Assembly: GCA_013396655.1 (NCBI GenBank)
Contig: WBMV01007704.1
Coordinates: 812,153 to 876,152 of the forward strand
DNA from: Campylorhamphus procurvoides
Lineage: Eukaryota; Chordata; Aves; Passeriformes; Dendrocolaptidae
DNA: 64,000 nt
Direction of reading: 5' to 3'
Shown here: piece by piece, positions 38,320-53,300 of the stretch
Numbering within the stretch: the first letter of the stretch is position 1
Layout: each line of letters starts with the position of its first letter
Position numbers and translations under genes: made by a program
The notes under the pieces: model-generated
The model's input: the letters and a program-made list of their open reading frames with translations, nothing else
What the model was told of the DNA's origin: nothing
Databases searched by the model: none

Positions 38320-41300
38320 GTATGGATTTGGGGTTTTACTGGCTCAGCCAGGCTTTGTTATGGGGCATGTCAGGGGTAACTTTTCTGGGTGGGGGCTGTG
38401 TCAGCAAAATAAAGTGATAGCAGCATGTTCCTGGAAGTGAAGTGACAGTGAAATCTGCCTTTCTGACTCTTCTGGTCTCAGTGGGTGCTGGAGGCTTTGC
38501 TGTAAGCTCTGAGGTGCAGGTAACTGTGTGTTTTCTTTGGGGCTTTAACCCTTTTTTTCTGTGTGTCCTTCCCAGAACGATGTGAGTGAGAAAGAGCAGC
38601 GCTGGGGAGCCAAAACTGTGAATGGATCCGGCCACCAAGAGCACATCAAGTAAAGCAGCTCTCTAGTGAAATGTATTAATAGCTACAGTCCCAGGCAGCT
38701 TTTAATCAACTCATGTTCTCGGTTACTTGTGTCTTCATAATTAAAGCAAGAGGCCCTGCAGAAGATTGATTATTTGCCAGATTGCTGATCTTTCAAATGC
38801 ATCAGTACCTTCAGATCTGAAATTAAGATCAGAAATATGGTGTAGAGACCCTTAAATCTTTCTCACCTGAAATATTGTTTTTCCAGCCTCTGTGTCTGGG
38901 AAGTTTCTTTGTTCTGGTGCAAGAGCAAATGGCTCCGTGGGAGAAGTTTCTGTTGAGTGGTCTGAGCAGTTCCAGTTTGGTACTTTAAGGAAGCACTTGG
39001 ACCCTTAATTCGTAGGCTTTATTTAGAAAACTGTTACCAAACTAAAAACTCTGGCAAAGTAACAAACTGAGATTTCTGGTAGAAAAGCAGATGGGTATCA
39101 CAGAGGGCTGTGTGAAATAGAAATGATCCATCTCCTGAATCTTGTATTTCCTGCAGATTTCTTTCTTCCTCCTGTGAGTTCAATTCCTGCATATTGCAGG
39201 GCAGGGGACCACTCTGGGGAGAGGAGGTGCATGTCCCTTTACCATCCTTATTTTGCATTACACTTGTGTCTAAAATGCTCAGTCAGAGTTAGTCCTGTTA
39301 CCATAGGGACTGGATCATAAGAGATGATCCCTATTCTGAAAAGTTGCCATCTAAATAAAAAGCTTTGGAAAGGATTTAAATTATGACATGAGAAAAATTG
39401 TTTCAGGCACATGTCAATTCTAGGTAATGGATTGTTCAAATAGCAAAATTCCCTTCCATGTTAATCTTAAAGCCAACAGTTCAGGTTTATTTTTTTTTTA
39501 GACAGTGTTTTGCAGTGGAGCAAATCCTGATTTTCAGAGTATGATGAAGTGTTTTGTGCACTGAAAAAATAGGAAGGGCTTAAAAAATACAAGTTGTCCA
39601 ACTTCTAGTTAAGATATTTTGGTCTGCTTTCTGTTTTGCATCTTTTTGAAGTTGTCTGCTGAAACTTTCTTAGTAAAACTTGCTGCCTTGTTATCATTAT
39701 CATTGTCTTAAAAGCATTCATCAGCTGAGAGAGAACGTCTTCCAAGAACACCAGAACCTCAAAGAGAAGGAGCTTGAAACAGGACCTAAAGCTTCCCATG
39801 GCTATGGAGGAAAATTTGGCGTCGAGCAGGATCGCATGGATAAAGTAAGTGTGGCTGAGGCTGCCCTGGGGTGGTGGGCTCAGCCTTCCCTTGCCTGTGG
39901 CCAGCACCACTGTCTGTGCCAGTTATGCCTGGTCCAGCTCTGCTCTGGGATGTGCAGTGGCCACAGGTGCTCTGTCTTTAGAGCAGGTCCTGAGTGGATT
40001 CCCCTGGAGTCAGGATTCAAGTTTCTAAATGTGTATTTCTAAATTAACAAAGCATTTCATGCATGAATGTATTATCTTTATATTTTGATGCTGTGCCAGC
40101 TCTTCTGTGCCTATAGAGATTTGACAAAGAATGAAGGAAAGGGTGTGCTGCTGCTTTTAAATTAGAGGGCAGCTCTCTTAAACAGTGTGAACTGTCAGTG
40201 GTGGCAAGTAATCCAAGTATTTAAAATATTGTAAAATATTATTGTACTTCGGTGAGATTGCATTGTTTTATATAAGGAATTGAGGGCTGTTTATGCTCTT
40301 TTAAGTAATTCTTAATGTAATTCCTTTAGCCATGTGACAATTAGACATATCAACTTCTGGCTAAGAACATGTGCTCTGTTAGAATAAGAATCAGAACCTT
40401 CCTGAATAAGAACGTTTTCTTACTTCATTTGCTGTCTGGGTTGGTGGTAGTTTGCCAGCCTTAAATTTTGGCTGGATTAACAGTATTCCAGAGTTCACTG
40501 CTGTGTAATTCTCAGTGGGCCTTTGAAATAGGCTGGTCTGACCTCTGGTGTCAGGACTTTGTCCCTCACCTGTGTCCATGGGGAGGAGGGAGAAACAAGA
40601 GTGAGCACTGTTTGCCTAGGCCAGAATGAGTCATGGGGAAAACACGGTGGTCATGCCCCTCTGAGTGGTGCTGGGGGCAGGATTTAGTTTTTAATAATGT
40701 TTCTTCTTTGTAGTTATAGTTCTGAAACCTGGTGATTGAGATCTGTCCTGAACAAATCAGGTTGCTGCAGCACTGTCATGGTACTACAGGGTTTTGCTCC
40801 CTTTAGGACAAAACCTTGATGCTGAGTTAAAACGAGCATTGACACTATTCTGTGTGCCAGACCTCCAGAGCTGAGTTAAAATGTAGCAGAGAGTCCTGCT
40901 GAGGAATTATCGTGGGTATTTTACTCTGAAATGCAGATTTCCAAGCAAAATCTTTTCCCAGGTCTTTCTAAAATGTTGTAATGCTTGGTATTTGATGAGA
41001 TGTAGAAAGTTCTGGTACAACATGCTTAAGCCTTCCCTACCTCAGTTGGTATAACAAAAGAGAGATCATATAAAAACCACATAAAACCTAAAATTTCCAG
41101 AACTTCATGTTTTCCATAAGTGTAATGGAAAGAATAAAGGGAGGTGGGAGCCTTTTCTGTCACATTTCACGGTTATTCTACTACAGAACATCTGCAAAAT
41201 GAACAAGACTATGCCTGTTTCAGTCAGCAAAAGAAAGGAGCTTTTATAATGTTTGTAAGTTAAAGTGATGTCCTATTACTGATATCCTTGTTCTGTTACC

Positions 41301-44300
41301 CAGCAATTACTTCAGCCATTATGTGCAGCAGTGTTTTGCTTTCCCACCTGCTGGGAATGTTCCCTCCAGCACCTGCGTGGAAGGAAAAGGGCAAACACTA
41401 TAAAAATCCCATTACTTCGGTGTGTACACACCTGTTGTCCTCAAAGTAATTCACCCTGGTGTGGCTGCCTGACATGGGATCAGCAAGTGTTGGATTAAAC
41501 TGGCACATGCACACTGGGCAGTGCCAGGTGTTAGCACAGGACAGGAGAAAAGCTCCCTGCTGGGTTAGGTGGCACCTGCAGGTGTGAGGCTGCCAGCTGG
41601 AAGGGTCTCCCAGCACCAGGGTAGTGTTTGCATGGGCTTCCAGGTGTGTAATTACATATCCCTATGTCTTGCCTGAAGCCACTGGGTGTGATGTAGCTGG
41701 GCCTCTGCTCACTCTGTGCAGCTCAAGTTGCAGGGCCAGGCTCAGGTTGGAGGCTGCAGGGCTGGGATCCTTTGGCATGAGGAGCTCTATCCTGGTGTGG
41801 CTGCAGCCCCTCATGTTCTAACACCACTTTGCATGAGAGGAGAAAGTACAGGGAGCAGATGCCTCATTGTGATTTATGCAGGAGATGTGGAATGACAGCC
41901 AGCTGTAGGTGTGGTTCAGCCCCATAGCAGCCAGAACGGATCTGTAGCTGCGAGCCTGTGTGTTTTATCTGGAACTTATCCTCAGTTCTCCATGGATTCT
42001 CACGTATCCTTCTTGTTCTCATTCCTGTGCTTTTGAAGTACAAATGCAGAGCATAGAACAGTCTATAAAAACAGTCCTTGCTGTCAGACTCTCGACACTT
42101 CCCTTGCCTAGGCTGTCTTCCTAAAGGCTTCCCAAGTGAGCAGGAATTTCCAGGGAAGCAGTTTCAGCAGGAGGAGTGGTGTGTGTTGGTGACAGCTCAT
42201 CCCCCAGTTCCGTGGGGCAGTGTTTTTTCTTACATACAGAACTCTGTGGAACTGCTCCTTCTGAACTTACCACTTTCTTTTAGTCAGCTGTTGGACATGA
42301 ATATCAATCCAAGCTTTCTAAGCATTGCTCCCAAGTGGATTTGGTGAAGGGATTTGGTGGAAAGTTCGGAGTACAGACCGACAGAGTTGACCAGGTAAGC
42401 AGTTTCATCTCCTACTGCAGCTGCTCACAGTACCTTAGTTTCTTCTTTTGGATGTGTAATTCCAGTACCTTAAAATGCTGGTGTGGTCTGCTCTGCTCCT
42501 CCTGCTGTTTTTGAACTTTGGCAGCGAACTAACTGACTGTAACAAATATAAATTACTGCTTAAAGTAAAGCAAAAAAGAAAAGCTCTTATGGGAAATTGA
42601 GATGAATTGAAAAGAGATGCTAAAGTGCTACTTTTTTGTGTTCTCTGACAAGGTCAGTGTGAATGCTGTAGCAGGGATTTGTGGATGGTTTATCCTGTAT
42701 CTCAACGTGAGCTTCTAGGCAGGATAACTGATGTCCTGTTCCAAGAATCTGTAGCAATCCCTGCATGGAAATGCTGAGTTTCGGTGGTACTGACTTACTG
42801 ACCCTGGCAAGACTAGAATATGTTGTGGTACAGTTTACTTTGGCAGGGGTGGGCAAAAATCCTTGCCACAGACACAAGTACTGAATTATCATGTACATGA
42901 AAATGCCCTGTAAGTTAAGTAGGGGTTTATACACCTAATCAAGGGGGTCAGAGCAATTTGGAAAGAATGGAACTTTCCTTGCCCTTGTCCACTGAAGCTC
43001 ATGCAGTTTTTCTCCTAATATCTAACTCTGTCTCACATGCAATTTTATTTCTCTTCCAGTCAGCTGTTGGGTTTGAATATCAGGGGAAAACTGAGAAGCA
43101 TCCCTCCCAAAAAGGTACAGTGGGGAGTGGTCACCTCTGTAGGCATGTTTTCTGTAACTGATAGAAGAGATCTTCATTCAGTGAGACCTCTGCATGACAT
43201 TCTCAGTGAATCAAATGTTGGTGGAAGAGATGACAAAGTGTATTTCAAAGCAGTTTCATGAGTTGGTGGGATTTTAAGACAAGAATATTGTGTCATTGAG
43301 AGTCTTAATTTTCTTCAGGGACATCTGAGAAAGACTGGGAGTTGTTCTTTGCTTTATTGCACCCTGTTGGAAATAGGAAGTCAACTTAATAAGAACCATC
43401 ATAAACTGTAGTACTGCTGCCCATCTAATTGTGTTCAAAAATGAGCTTCATTTTATGTGCTAAAGAGTTAATATTCAGTTCTGAAATAACATTTTCCCCC
43501 CTTCAGTTGCTAGGATGTGATGTGTCCATGAAAAGTGTGCTCATTTTGTTTTTGTTGTGCAGACTACTCAACTGGTTTTGGTGGAAAATACGGAGTACAG
43601 GCTGACAGAGTGGACAAGAGTGCAGTGGGGTTTGATTACCAGGGGAAAACTGAGAAACACGACTCACAGAAGGGTGAATAGACACATTAGTGGCCTCATA
43701 CTCTGATGTTGTAGGCACTGACCACAGGCCATGTTGTAAAATCTTAATGTTTCACATCTCTTGCACTCCTAACCTGCTGAAAGGTAACGCTGAATGAAAT
43801 TTGTGTTGCTGAAATCTCTAACTTCTGAAAAAGGCACCTGGAACAGGCTCTGCCTGGTTTTAAGTGGTGATCCCACTTTGGAAATGGCACATGGGTTTGT
43901 CTGCAGGTTTTTTGCAACTCCTTTTGAAAAGCTGTGGACTAAAGCACTTAGAACTGCTTTAACCAGCACAGAGAAGTGCTTCTAAAAGAATCCTCTGTGG
44001 ATTAAAGCATTTATCAGTTAGTGGTGTCTAGAGTTAATACTGTGTTGCTAATCAGGTTTCCAGGCATCTCTGATCAAAAAATCGACTATTTTATTGAAAA
44101 ACTGTGACATTTTTGCCATCTGTTTTCTGTTTACCTCAAAGAAATGTTTGCAGTCTAGAAATGCTAACAAGAAGGCAGTGTTTGTTTAAAACCATCCAGG
44201 CTGTTGCTGACATGGTTTTTGAAGTTCACTGTGGTAGAAGTGTCCTAAGAATTCTATTAATGAGCCAAGTAACTGAATTGCTGATACTGCCCTGACATGG

Positions 44301-47300
44301 TGCTGTTTTATTTTCCACACTGGAGAACGTATTCTGAAGGATTTATGGCTTAAGTGCCTGAAATCAAGTTGAACTGAGGATGTCAGTGCTTCTTTTAATT
44401 CATGATGTAATGGTAGCAGCTCTGATTAGCACGGTTTTTCAAGGTAATGCATTTGTTATTGAACCCTGATGAACAAAACTCTCCACTCTTATCTCTAGAT
44501 TATTCCAAGGGCTTTGGTGGGAAATACGGTGTTGACAAGGACAAAGTGGATAAAAGTGCTGTTGGCTTTGAATATCAAGGCAAAACGGAAAAACATGAAT
44601 CACAAAAAGGTTTTTATTATCTTCTTTTTACAATAGCAGTTCAAATCCTTTTAAACCTGGGAAAGTATTTCCTTCGTGGGCTTCTTTTTTGGTGGGTTTT
44701 TTGTTTTGGGTTTTTTTTGTGGTAAGTGTGTGTTTACCCCTTGTGTGTGCAGATTTTGGATTGCCTTAAGTGAAAAGGCAGGCATTATAAACTCTGTCTG
44801 ATTTTCACAACCTGACTTAAGGGACCCTGGTTATTGAAATCAATGTACAATTGCACAGATCTGTGGTATTCAGAGGCAGCATCAAGACCTTAATTCTTTA
44901 TATATATATATAGTGCATATATATGTGTGTGTTACAGCTTTAGGTGGAAAGTACATCAGATTCTTCAAATCCTTAAATATTATTGGATGTGTGACACTTT
45001 TGGTGCTTCCTTGCATTGTCATCCCAGAGTTACTGCCTGTGGACCCTTCTTCTTCACTGAGGAAGGACAGCAGGGAGAAAAAAGAGGGAGAGATACTGTC
45101 ATTAAAGGTGGTGTCATTAATGACAGGGCAGCTTATTCCAGGATGTTACTTTTTTATTGAATACCGTTTGCAGACCTCAATTGCAATAATTTTTTCTGAA
45201 ATTTCACACACACAGATTATGTGAAGGGGTTTGGAGGCAAGTTTGGTGTGCAGACAGACAGACAAGACAAGTGTGCCCTTGGCTGGGACCACCAGGAGAA
45301 GGTGCAGCTTCACGAGTCCCAGAAAGGTACATCAGCCCACAGCTCTTTGCTGTCCCTTATGCCTTCCCTCATCCCAACTTCCCTGTCTGTCCCCTTTGTG
45401 GACCCTCCTTTTCTGGTGTCTTTGGCCACAGCCTTACAGGAGCTGACATGAGTCTCCTTTTTCTGTGCTGGAGTGGTTACTGTGTACTGGATGTACTGGT
45501 TGTACTGGTGCCTGCAAAGCAGGCTGGACACACGTGAGACCGAGTCCCTCAGACTTGGTGCTGAGCTCTCTCTGGAGGAGCTTTGTGAGTCTGCAACTAG
45601 CCTGGATTATTTTTGATCTTTTCCAGTTTACTCATGCAAACCACAGATTTGCAATTTCATTGTACTTCCCACAGATAATCTGCTATGCAGATCCCCATTT
45701 TCGTGCAGAGGAGATTGAATATCTAATGCTGTCCTCTCTCATGGCCTCTGAGGTGCCTGTTCCTGTGAAACACTTGGCACCCAGAGAAAAGCTGTAAAAT
45801 ACAACTATTGGTTCCCATCCCTCTGCCTGTCATCACCCTTAACTTGGGGAAATTAATGTTCTTTAATTAAAGAAATTAAAAGTGATCCTCAGAATATTGT
45901 TCTGTTGGTCCAGCAGATTGGTTGTGAGAGGATTACCTGAAACCCTTTTTTTCCTGTGCCCTCCCTCACTTTATAACATATATATATAAATGTTGTTCCC
46001 CAGGCAGCAGTAGGGAATGATTGTAGCTCTAGCTGAGAATTTTTTTCCTCAAGCTGTGTGACAGCAGGACTATTCCTTCTTCCTTTAAGGAATGCTGTGT
46101 GGGAATATCAGAGGGGTGGTCTCTGTGGACCCCACCTTCACACCTCTTTAGAGGTCAGATCTCTGTGCAGATGTTAACCACACTGATGAAGGAAGCTCAT
46201 TTTATTCCCTTGTATCTTTTGTTATTGATTTTGTTTATTCTCTTGTATCTTTTGTTGTTTTGTTTTGGTGAACATATTACCTGTGTGTCTGTGTTGATGA
46301 TCAAATGCAAGTGCATTGTGCAGTATGGATGAAAAGTGTTGGGAGATGCTTTTTTTTCTGTGACTTCAGAATGGTGTTCTTACATCTGACAAATTACATT
46401 GACCTCTTCCCAATCTCAAGTCGAAACTTTTTTTGGATTTACTTTTGCAAAAGTGTCTTGAGGTTCATTTTTTTTTCCCACCACCCAAAGTTATTGAAAA
46501 TACCACAGAAACTATTCTGAATGTCTCTGACTAAACTTCTTTATTTTCCTTCCTCCATTTTAATTTATCACATGTGGCTTTTTCAGACTATAAGAGTGGT
46601 TTCGGAGGGAAATTTGGTGTACAGACAGAAAGGCAGGACCCATCTGCTGTGGGGTTTGATTACAAGGAGAAACTAGCCAAGCATGAATCTCAACAAGGCA
46701 CCGTTTTCACTTGTTCCTTCCTTAACAGTGCAGCCACCTCTCACAGTCTGGAATCCTTCTGAGAGATCCCTGCTAGGAATGTGCAGACACTTTCTTGCAT
46801 CTGTTCCTCCATGTTCTCCCACTTTATTCCCAAAGTGTTATATAAAGCAATGCTGTGTCCAGGAAACACATCCAATGTTTAGTTAACAGCTCTGCAAAAT
46901 CATGCATTTAGTCAATAGCTGTACACACAGTGTGATAACAGCAACATTTTTGTCAGTGTGATGTTAATGAAGTCGTGCTTAGCAGTTTTAGAGTCTAAAT
47001 ATAAAGTTTTGCCTGGATAAATTGGTGGAAAAATACTCAGATAAGGACCCTGCATGTAACCATTAACAAGCAGTGGGTTATGGCAAAGATCATGTAACAG
47101 TGATTGTAGCCTTTGAAACAAGAAGTAGGGAATGTTTGTGGTTTCTGGGTGAGCAAATGCTGTTATAATGCTCTCTTTATTCGTTGTGAAATAGTTGGGG
47201 TACAAACCATGAATTCCTGGGTTTCCGTTATCTTAAAGTGAGGAGTCTGGATCAGGAAAATGTAAGTGTAGTATATTTATTCTGGCTGAAAATTCATATA

Positions 47301-50300
47301 CAGAGCTGAAGGAAATGAGGTCGTTCATTCTGATATGCTACAGTGACACAAATTCAGACTCAGAGTGTCAGATGAGCCTTGGCAGAGCCTGAACACAAAC
47401 ACAAAATAGCTGGCGAGGAGACCCAGGTGGTTTGGGGGCTGAGAGGAGAAAGAGGTGTCTGTAAGTGAGCTGAGAGGAAGAGTGTGCAGCTCAGAGGGCC
47501 ACAGGACAGCACAGCCTCCCTGCTGTGGGGCTGAGATGCTGCTGTCCATGGGGTAGAGCAGAAGTTATTACAGTGGCTTTAATGCTCGTTAGAACCAAAT
47601 CCACCAGAATGAGAAATTTGTTCCATTTTCCTGCCATTCATAGAATTCACCAAGTCTGAGAGGAAACAAACCCACCCCAAAACACCTCTGTGGTCACGGA
47701 AGAGTGGCTATGGCTCCTTTGAGCAAAGCCCTTGAGCGTAGGCTCTGTGCTCACTGCAGAGGGCTCAGAATTGCTGCTGTGAAAGGCTGTGCTACACGAG
47801 TGGTGCATCACAAGGGCTCATCCCTCCCTCCTTGCTTGGTGCCTCCTCAGTCCTCAACTTTGTGTTTGCTCAGAGTGCATGAGGCCCACGGCTGTTACCT
47901 GGGGGCTCTGGCAGTCCTGACTCCTTTCTGCATCCAAACCAAGCTGCTTTTGCTTTGGCTGCCCTCACTGAACCTTCTGCATGCAGCTGAATTGGTATGT
48001 GCATCTGAGCTGGCTGCTTGCACTTGGCAGGAAGGTGGGAGGGACAACAAACTCCCTGCTCTGACCTTTTTTTTTATCCTGCTTTTAGATTATTCCAAGG
48101 GATTTGGAGGGAAGTATGGTGTGCAGAAAGATCGGATGGATAAGGTGAGCTGCTCAAAAGAGCCATGGCTTAAATAGTCTGTAGGGGTACAAGATGGTCT
48201 GTAATGCTCAGCTCTGCCTTTCTGGACACTTCTCCAGCCTTCCAGCAGAGTTCTGTGCTTTTCTGAGTCCTCAGAAAGCAAGTTTGTACACACAGAGCCA
48301 CTTCATACACACCTGTATGTGTGTAGATAAGTGTAGGGTATCTGTTTAAGTAGGGAAAGTAAAAAATAGCAAAATTAATGCAAAAGAATAAGAAAATCCA
48401 TAAATTCCACAGTTTAAGTCATGTCTTCGAACAACTAGCCAGTGTCTTATATCTTGAGGATATGGTATGAATGGGATGCTTAAAATAGGTGTCTGTTACC
48501 TACCAACTCTGCCCACTTTGATTATCAGGGACCTTCTCCTTAGGAAAATTGTTTTAGTATTTGGAACAGTGAAAGATAGGGCAGCTTATACCCCCTGTCT
48601 AAGAAAACAGATGGTGAAAAGGTCCTCACTGAGATGTAGCTGCTAAATAAATTTACTGTCAGCATTGTGTAGGCCATTTAAAAGTGAGAAAGTTGCAGAA
48701 AATAGTGAATTTTGAATATTGTTTCCAAAATACTTGCTCAGTTTTCAGAATATCTGCCTCTAAGGGTACTGTTGGAGACTTTTACTGTGGTAGAAATCCA
48801 GCACAGTGTGGATTAGAACAGCAACAGCTACACAATATATGTTTAGGACATTGTCTTCTTTTTAGTTCTAATGAGTCATCTATTCATAAACTGTCTTTTT
48901 TTTTTTTTTAATTAATAAGATTTTGATGTGTTTAAACCTGCCCCTGAAGATTAACTCTTTCACAGTTTGATTTACAGAAAGGATTATTTGAAGTTTTGAT
49001 TTTTCCTGATATTGTTTTGATGTTCTCCAAAATAAAAAGCCTGAGGGACAGTACCACAAGGAAATGTCACAGATAGAAGCTGCCTGAATGTCTTCACGAG
49101 TTTTGTGGGGCTTTTAAAATGTGTTCTTTTTCTCTTCACTGGCAGAATGCAGCAACATTTGAAGATATTGAGAAACCAGGATCAACCTACCAGAAGACCA
49201 AGCCAGTAGAAGCTGGTAAGGCCTTTCTTTGGAGCTGGTGACATCCAAAGGCAGGATATGTCTGTGGATGTGGCAGTGCTGAGTGAAACTGCTGAATGAG
49301 CAGGGCTCTAGAGACCTCAGCTACTCTCCCTCCTCCCTTTAGGGCTTGTTTGGGTTCATTTTCTTGTTTTTTTTTTTTTTTCAATCCTCTTGAGAGTCAT
49401 CAGAGTTGAGGAAGGGAGAATAAAAAGCATCAGAGTGGGGAATAGACTTGAGTAGAGGAGTGGCGGAGGCTATAGCATGAAGGGGAGGAGGGAAAAGTGT
49501 TGCAGAGGTTTTTTTATAAGATAATTGTGCACAAGAGGTGTGAGCTTGGAAGGGAGGAGGGAAAAAGAGGGACAGAAGGACTTTTTTTGAATGAACTGTG
49601 AGCTCAGAGGGCAGAAAAGCAGAAATTTGTGCTGAAAACACACTGCAGGCTACCTTTATAGAGGTCCTGGAACACCATTATTTGACTTGAATTCTTCTCT
49701 GTGTTACAGTTGCTAATAAAACAAGCAGCATCCGAGCTAACTTTGAGAACCTGGCCAAGGAAAAGGAGCAGGAAGACCGAAGGAAGGCGGAAGCTGAGAG
49801 AGCACAAAGGATGGCCAGGGAGAAACAAGAGCAGGAGGAGGCTCGGAGGAAACTGGAGGTCAGTAGGATTCAGCTTCCACTGGAGCAGCCTGTCCAGTGT
49901 GTTTCAAGGCAGTGCTGGGAGAAAAGGGAATCTTGAAAAGAAGGTATTTCCCTTCTTTCCAGCTGGGCTTTAAAGCTCCCTGTGTGTCTGTCTGTGTTTG
50001 TAGCTGTTCTTTACCTGTGTGTGACTCTTAGTGTGCACCATGTGTGAATCAGCCAGCACACAGGGTGAGAGGGTAACACTTCATAAGATAGAAGTTTTTT
50101 AATTAGCCTGTCCTCAGATATGCTAATTTTGATCAGTAATCCTTGCAGCAGGACCTTTTCCTCCTTACTGCTGCCTTTTACACTACCAGATTCCCTTGGG
50201 CACGTTGGAGCCCATAAGGGGAGGGCTCTGTGGTCCCCAGAAGGCCCTGCTTGTTCAAAGGTTTAGTACCATGGTGATAATTGGTGATGCTGTTTTTTGG

Positions 50301-53300
50301 AAGGAGGTTAGGGGAAGATAATCTTCCAAATGTTAATTGATTCTTCATTTGGGAATTTAAAAAAATTTTCTTAGCTTTGGCATGGTGTAAAGCTCCGTGA
50401 TGTTTGTGTTATTCTTAAGCAAGATAATTCCAGGAAGTGTTTAGTCAGAAATTACATCTTGCCAGCTTTCTAGAATTTGCGTATTTGGTGAAACTGCTGC
50501 TGAGGTGGAGGGAATAGCAAGTGCATTAATAGTCACCTGTCCCTTGTGTCTTGTTCCTTTGCCTTGTTACACACTGACTGGGCTGACTTCTCCCCAGTAA
50601 CCCAGGCCAGTAAGACCAGTCTGCAGCTGGGTGACCTTCCATGCAGGTGCTGCAGCAGGGCCTGTCCAGAGCCTCTGTGGCAGTTTCCCTCGTGGTCCCA
50701 TGCTGGTATTTTGATTTCTGACCTCGTAATACATAGTAACTCTGATATTATGGCAGGAGGAGGGAAGCAATTGGTGCTGGAGTAAGAACAGACCCTTTTT
50801 TCTCCTTATCCTTTTTGTTTAACAGATATAAGAATAGTTGCCCTTTTTCCCTTCTCCCTCCCTTCTTGTTTTACAGATATTAGTTTATGCTGGAGGAGAC
50901 TAAGCAAAAGATAGTTTTTAAGTTCTAAATAAATTGCTCTTTGGCCATACATGTGCACTGAGACTTCACAGCCACCCTGTATGTACCACTGATGTTCAAA
51001 CATGCTCCAGCTGGTGCTAATAGTGTCCCAAGCAGGAATAACCAGTAGGGAAATAGAGCAGGTCCTGGTGAAAACACACAGTACTCCAGGAGATGCCCTG
51101 GAAAATTACCTTCCTCACCATCCTCATCATTACCCCTTGCTGTGCTGGAGACCCTCCCAGTCTGGGAACCTCCTCATTGCTCTTCCTGTCTGGCTAGGGG
51201 GGCAGTTTTCCTGCTTCCTTCTCTTTTCCCTCTCTCTTTCCTCTCTTTTGTTTTTATTTTCTGCCAAAAGTATCTTTCATTGTTAGAGCCAATGCATGCC
51301 AGCAGCTGCAGCCCCACTAATAAATCTTCTTGACTCAGCATCCTCTGTGAGACATCTGGACTGCAGGAAGGACAGTCAGATGGTTTCTCAGATCTCTTTG
51401 GTCCTCTGACTAAGAACAGAGAGGGCAGAGCCAGTGGCTGGTCTCTCAGATGTGGTGGGTGCTTCCCCTTATCTGGGGGCTGCTACAGGATGTCAGGGTC
51501 ACACCATGCTCATCCCCTTCCCTCAGTGTGGCCTGATTCATCACCAATCTAGACTGGATGTAACTGCTTTGTTTGGAGAGTATGAGAAGTGTGTGGTAGG
51601 CTTATGGGGAGCTAGCTCTGCTCTTCCTAAACTAAGAGAAACCCTGCGGTGTTCTGCTTATCTGAGCCTGCCCAGGCAGCATTCTCAGGGCACCTTTTTC
51701 CTTATGCTCACACAGAAGTGAAACATCAACCCTAGCAAATAAAACATAATTTGGGTTAAGGAGACCCAAACCAGCTCCCCTGCCTGGTTCAGTGGTTTGG
51801 CTCTTTAGGCCAGTGCTGTGACAAACAGCTCTGTAGTTCTGCTGTGCTGAAACTCCCTGACTCACCTGTCTTGTGTCTAGTTGGACTTCTGAAAACTTCT
51901 GTCTTCCTTCTGAGCTGTGTTTGGAGCTTGAGAAATTCTGATTTTGTGGTATAAATCAGCTCCCTGTATCTGAATTGATTGCTTTTTTTCAAGGTGCACA
52001 GTGTGGGCACAAGGTGTGCAGATGTTTACTGTGCACACGTGTCCCAGGCTGGGTGGGAATTCAGCTTTGTGTATCAGTTTTTTCTCCTAATGCTGCCTTT
52101 TGTCCATGTTGGGGTTTCTTTACTATGCTGGACAAAGCTGGGAGAGCAGAAGATCACAGAATCAGAGAATGGTTTGAGCTGGAAGGGACCTGGGCTGGGA
52201 CACCTTCCCCAGGTTGCCCATCTGACCTGGCCTTGGGCATTTGCTACAAGTGCAGGATGTCTCTCCACTGGACTGTTCCTAGGACATCCCCGTTGGAGCC
52301 AGATTTTAACCAGTGAGGAGATCATTCAAAGTACTCAGGCCTTCTGCTTAGCATTCCCTTCCATTGCATGGCTTTGTAGGCTGGGCTGAGTTGGGGCAGA
52401 GGTTCACCTGCTCCACTGGCTTTCTGGCCATTCATTTTGGGGGATCATATATTCCTAAGTAAGATCTGTGGATGGACAGTGGTGAATTTAGGCTTTTGTT
52501 ACCCATTTCAGCTTCTCGCTGAGGTTTCCTCCTGCCGAGGAAACAGTTCTCCAGAAGGATTTAAAGGTAGTAGCATAGTTTCTCATGAGTCATTGAGCTG
52601 CTCTTTCTTTTTTTTTTAGTTCTTGCTATCTCAGAAATTACATTATTCCTTTGCTGGTATTTTTGCTGTAAGTGTGGGTTAAATTCAAGCCGTTATGCTT
52701 CATTTTTCTTGTGCTTCATCAAAGACTCTGTTGCCTGGACACATTTGAAGCTTTTTTCCCCAAAGCTGGTATTTAAATTTCACCATAACCAAATGATTAA
52801 TGTTCTCACAGGCTGAATGTCTCCGTGGTTAATTGTGGGATTCTGCAGACACTGAGAGAGGGGGGATGAGGAAGGGGAGCTCCAGGCTGAGCATGGAGAG
52901 GGCAGGGATGTGACCCACACCATCCTGAGGGAGGGGATGGACTTGGACTTGGGTGAACTTTGTTCCTTTAAGTGAACTTCACACAGAAGGAAGTCTCACT
53001 TTAGGAAAGTATGTGGGCACATGTACTCCCACAATGGGAACGTGCATATGGGCTGCATTCCTTGAAGAGCCTTGTTCACTGGTGATCCTGGTTCTGGTGT
53101 GCTTGTCACGTGTCCCACATAGTCAAATGGTGCTCAGGGAGCTCTTGGGGGGGCTTTGAGTTGATGGTGCATTGTGATTTCATTATCTTGTGCTGCCTTG
53201 GAGGACATGAAACACTTCTTTGCGCAGCAAAACCCATGCAATTTAAGTGTTTTGTGGCAGCTGTGGTGTGTCTGTGCTCAGCTCCAGTCTGGGTGGCAGA

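Noticed and set aside
44897..44925. TA-dinucleotide microsatellite
   Set aside because: Short ordinary simple repeat with no link to a gene feature.
45096..45126. Short inverted repeat (CTGTCATTAA ... TTAATGACAG) in a CTTN intron
   Set aside because: Ten-base arms in AT-rich intron sequence are plausible by chance; no further structure supports a function.
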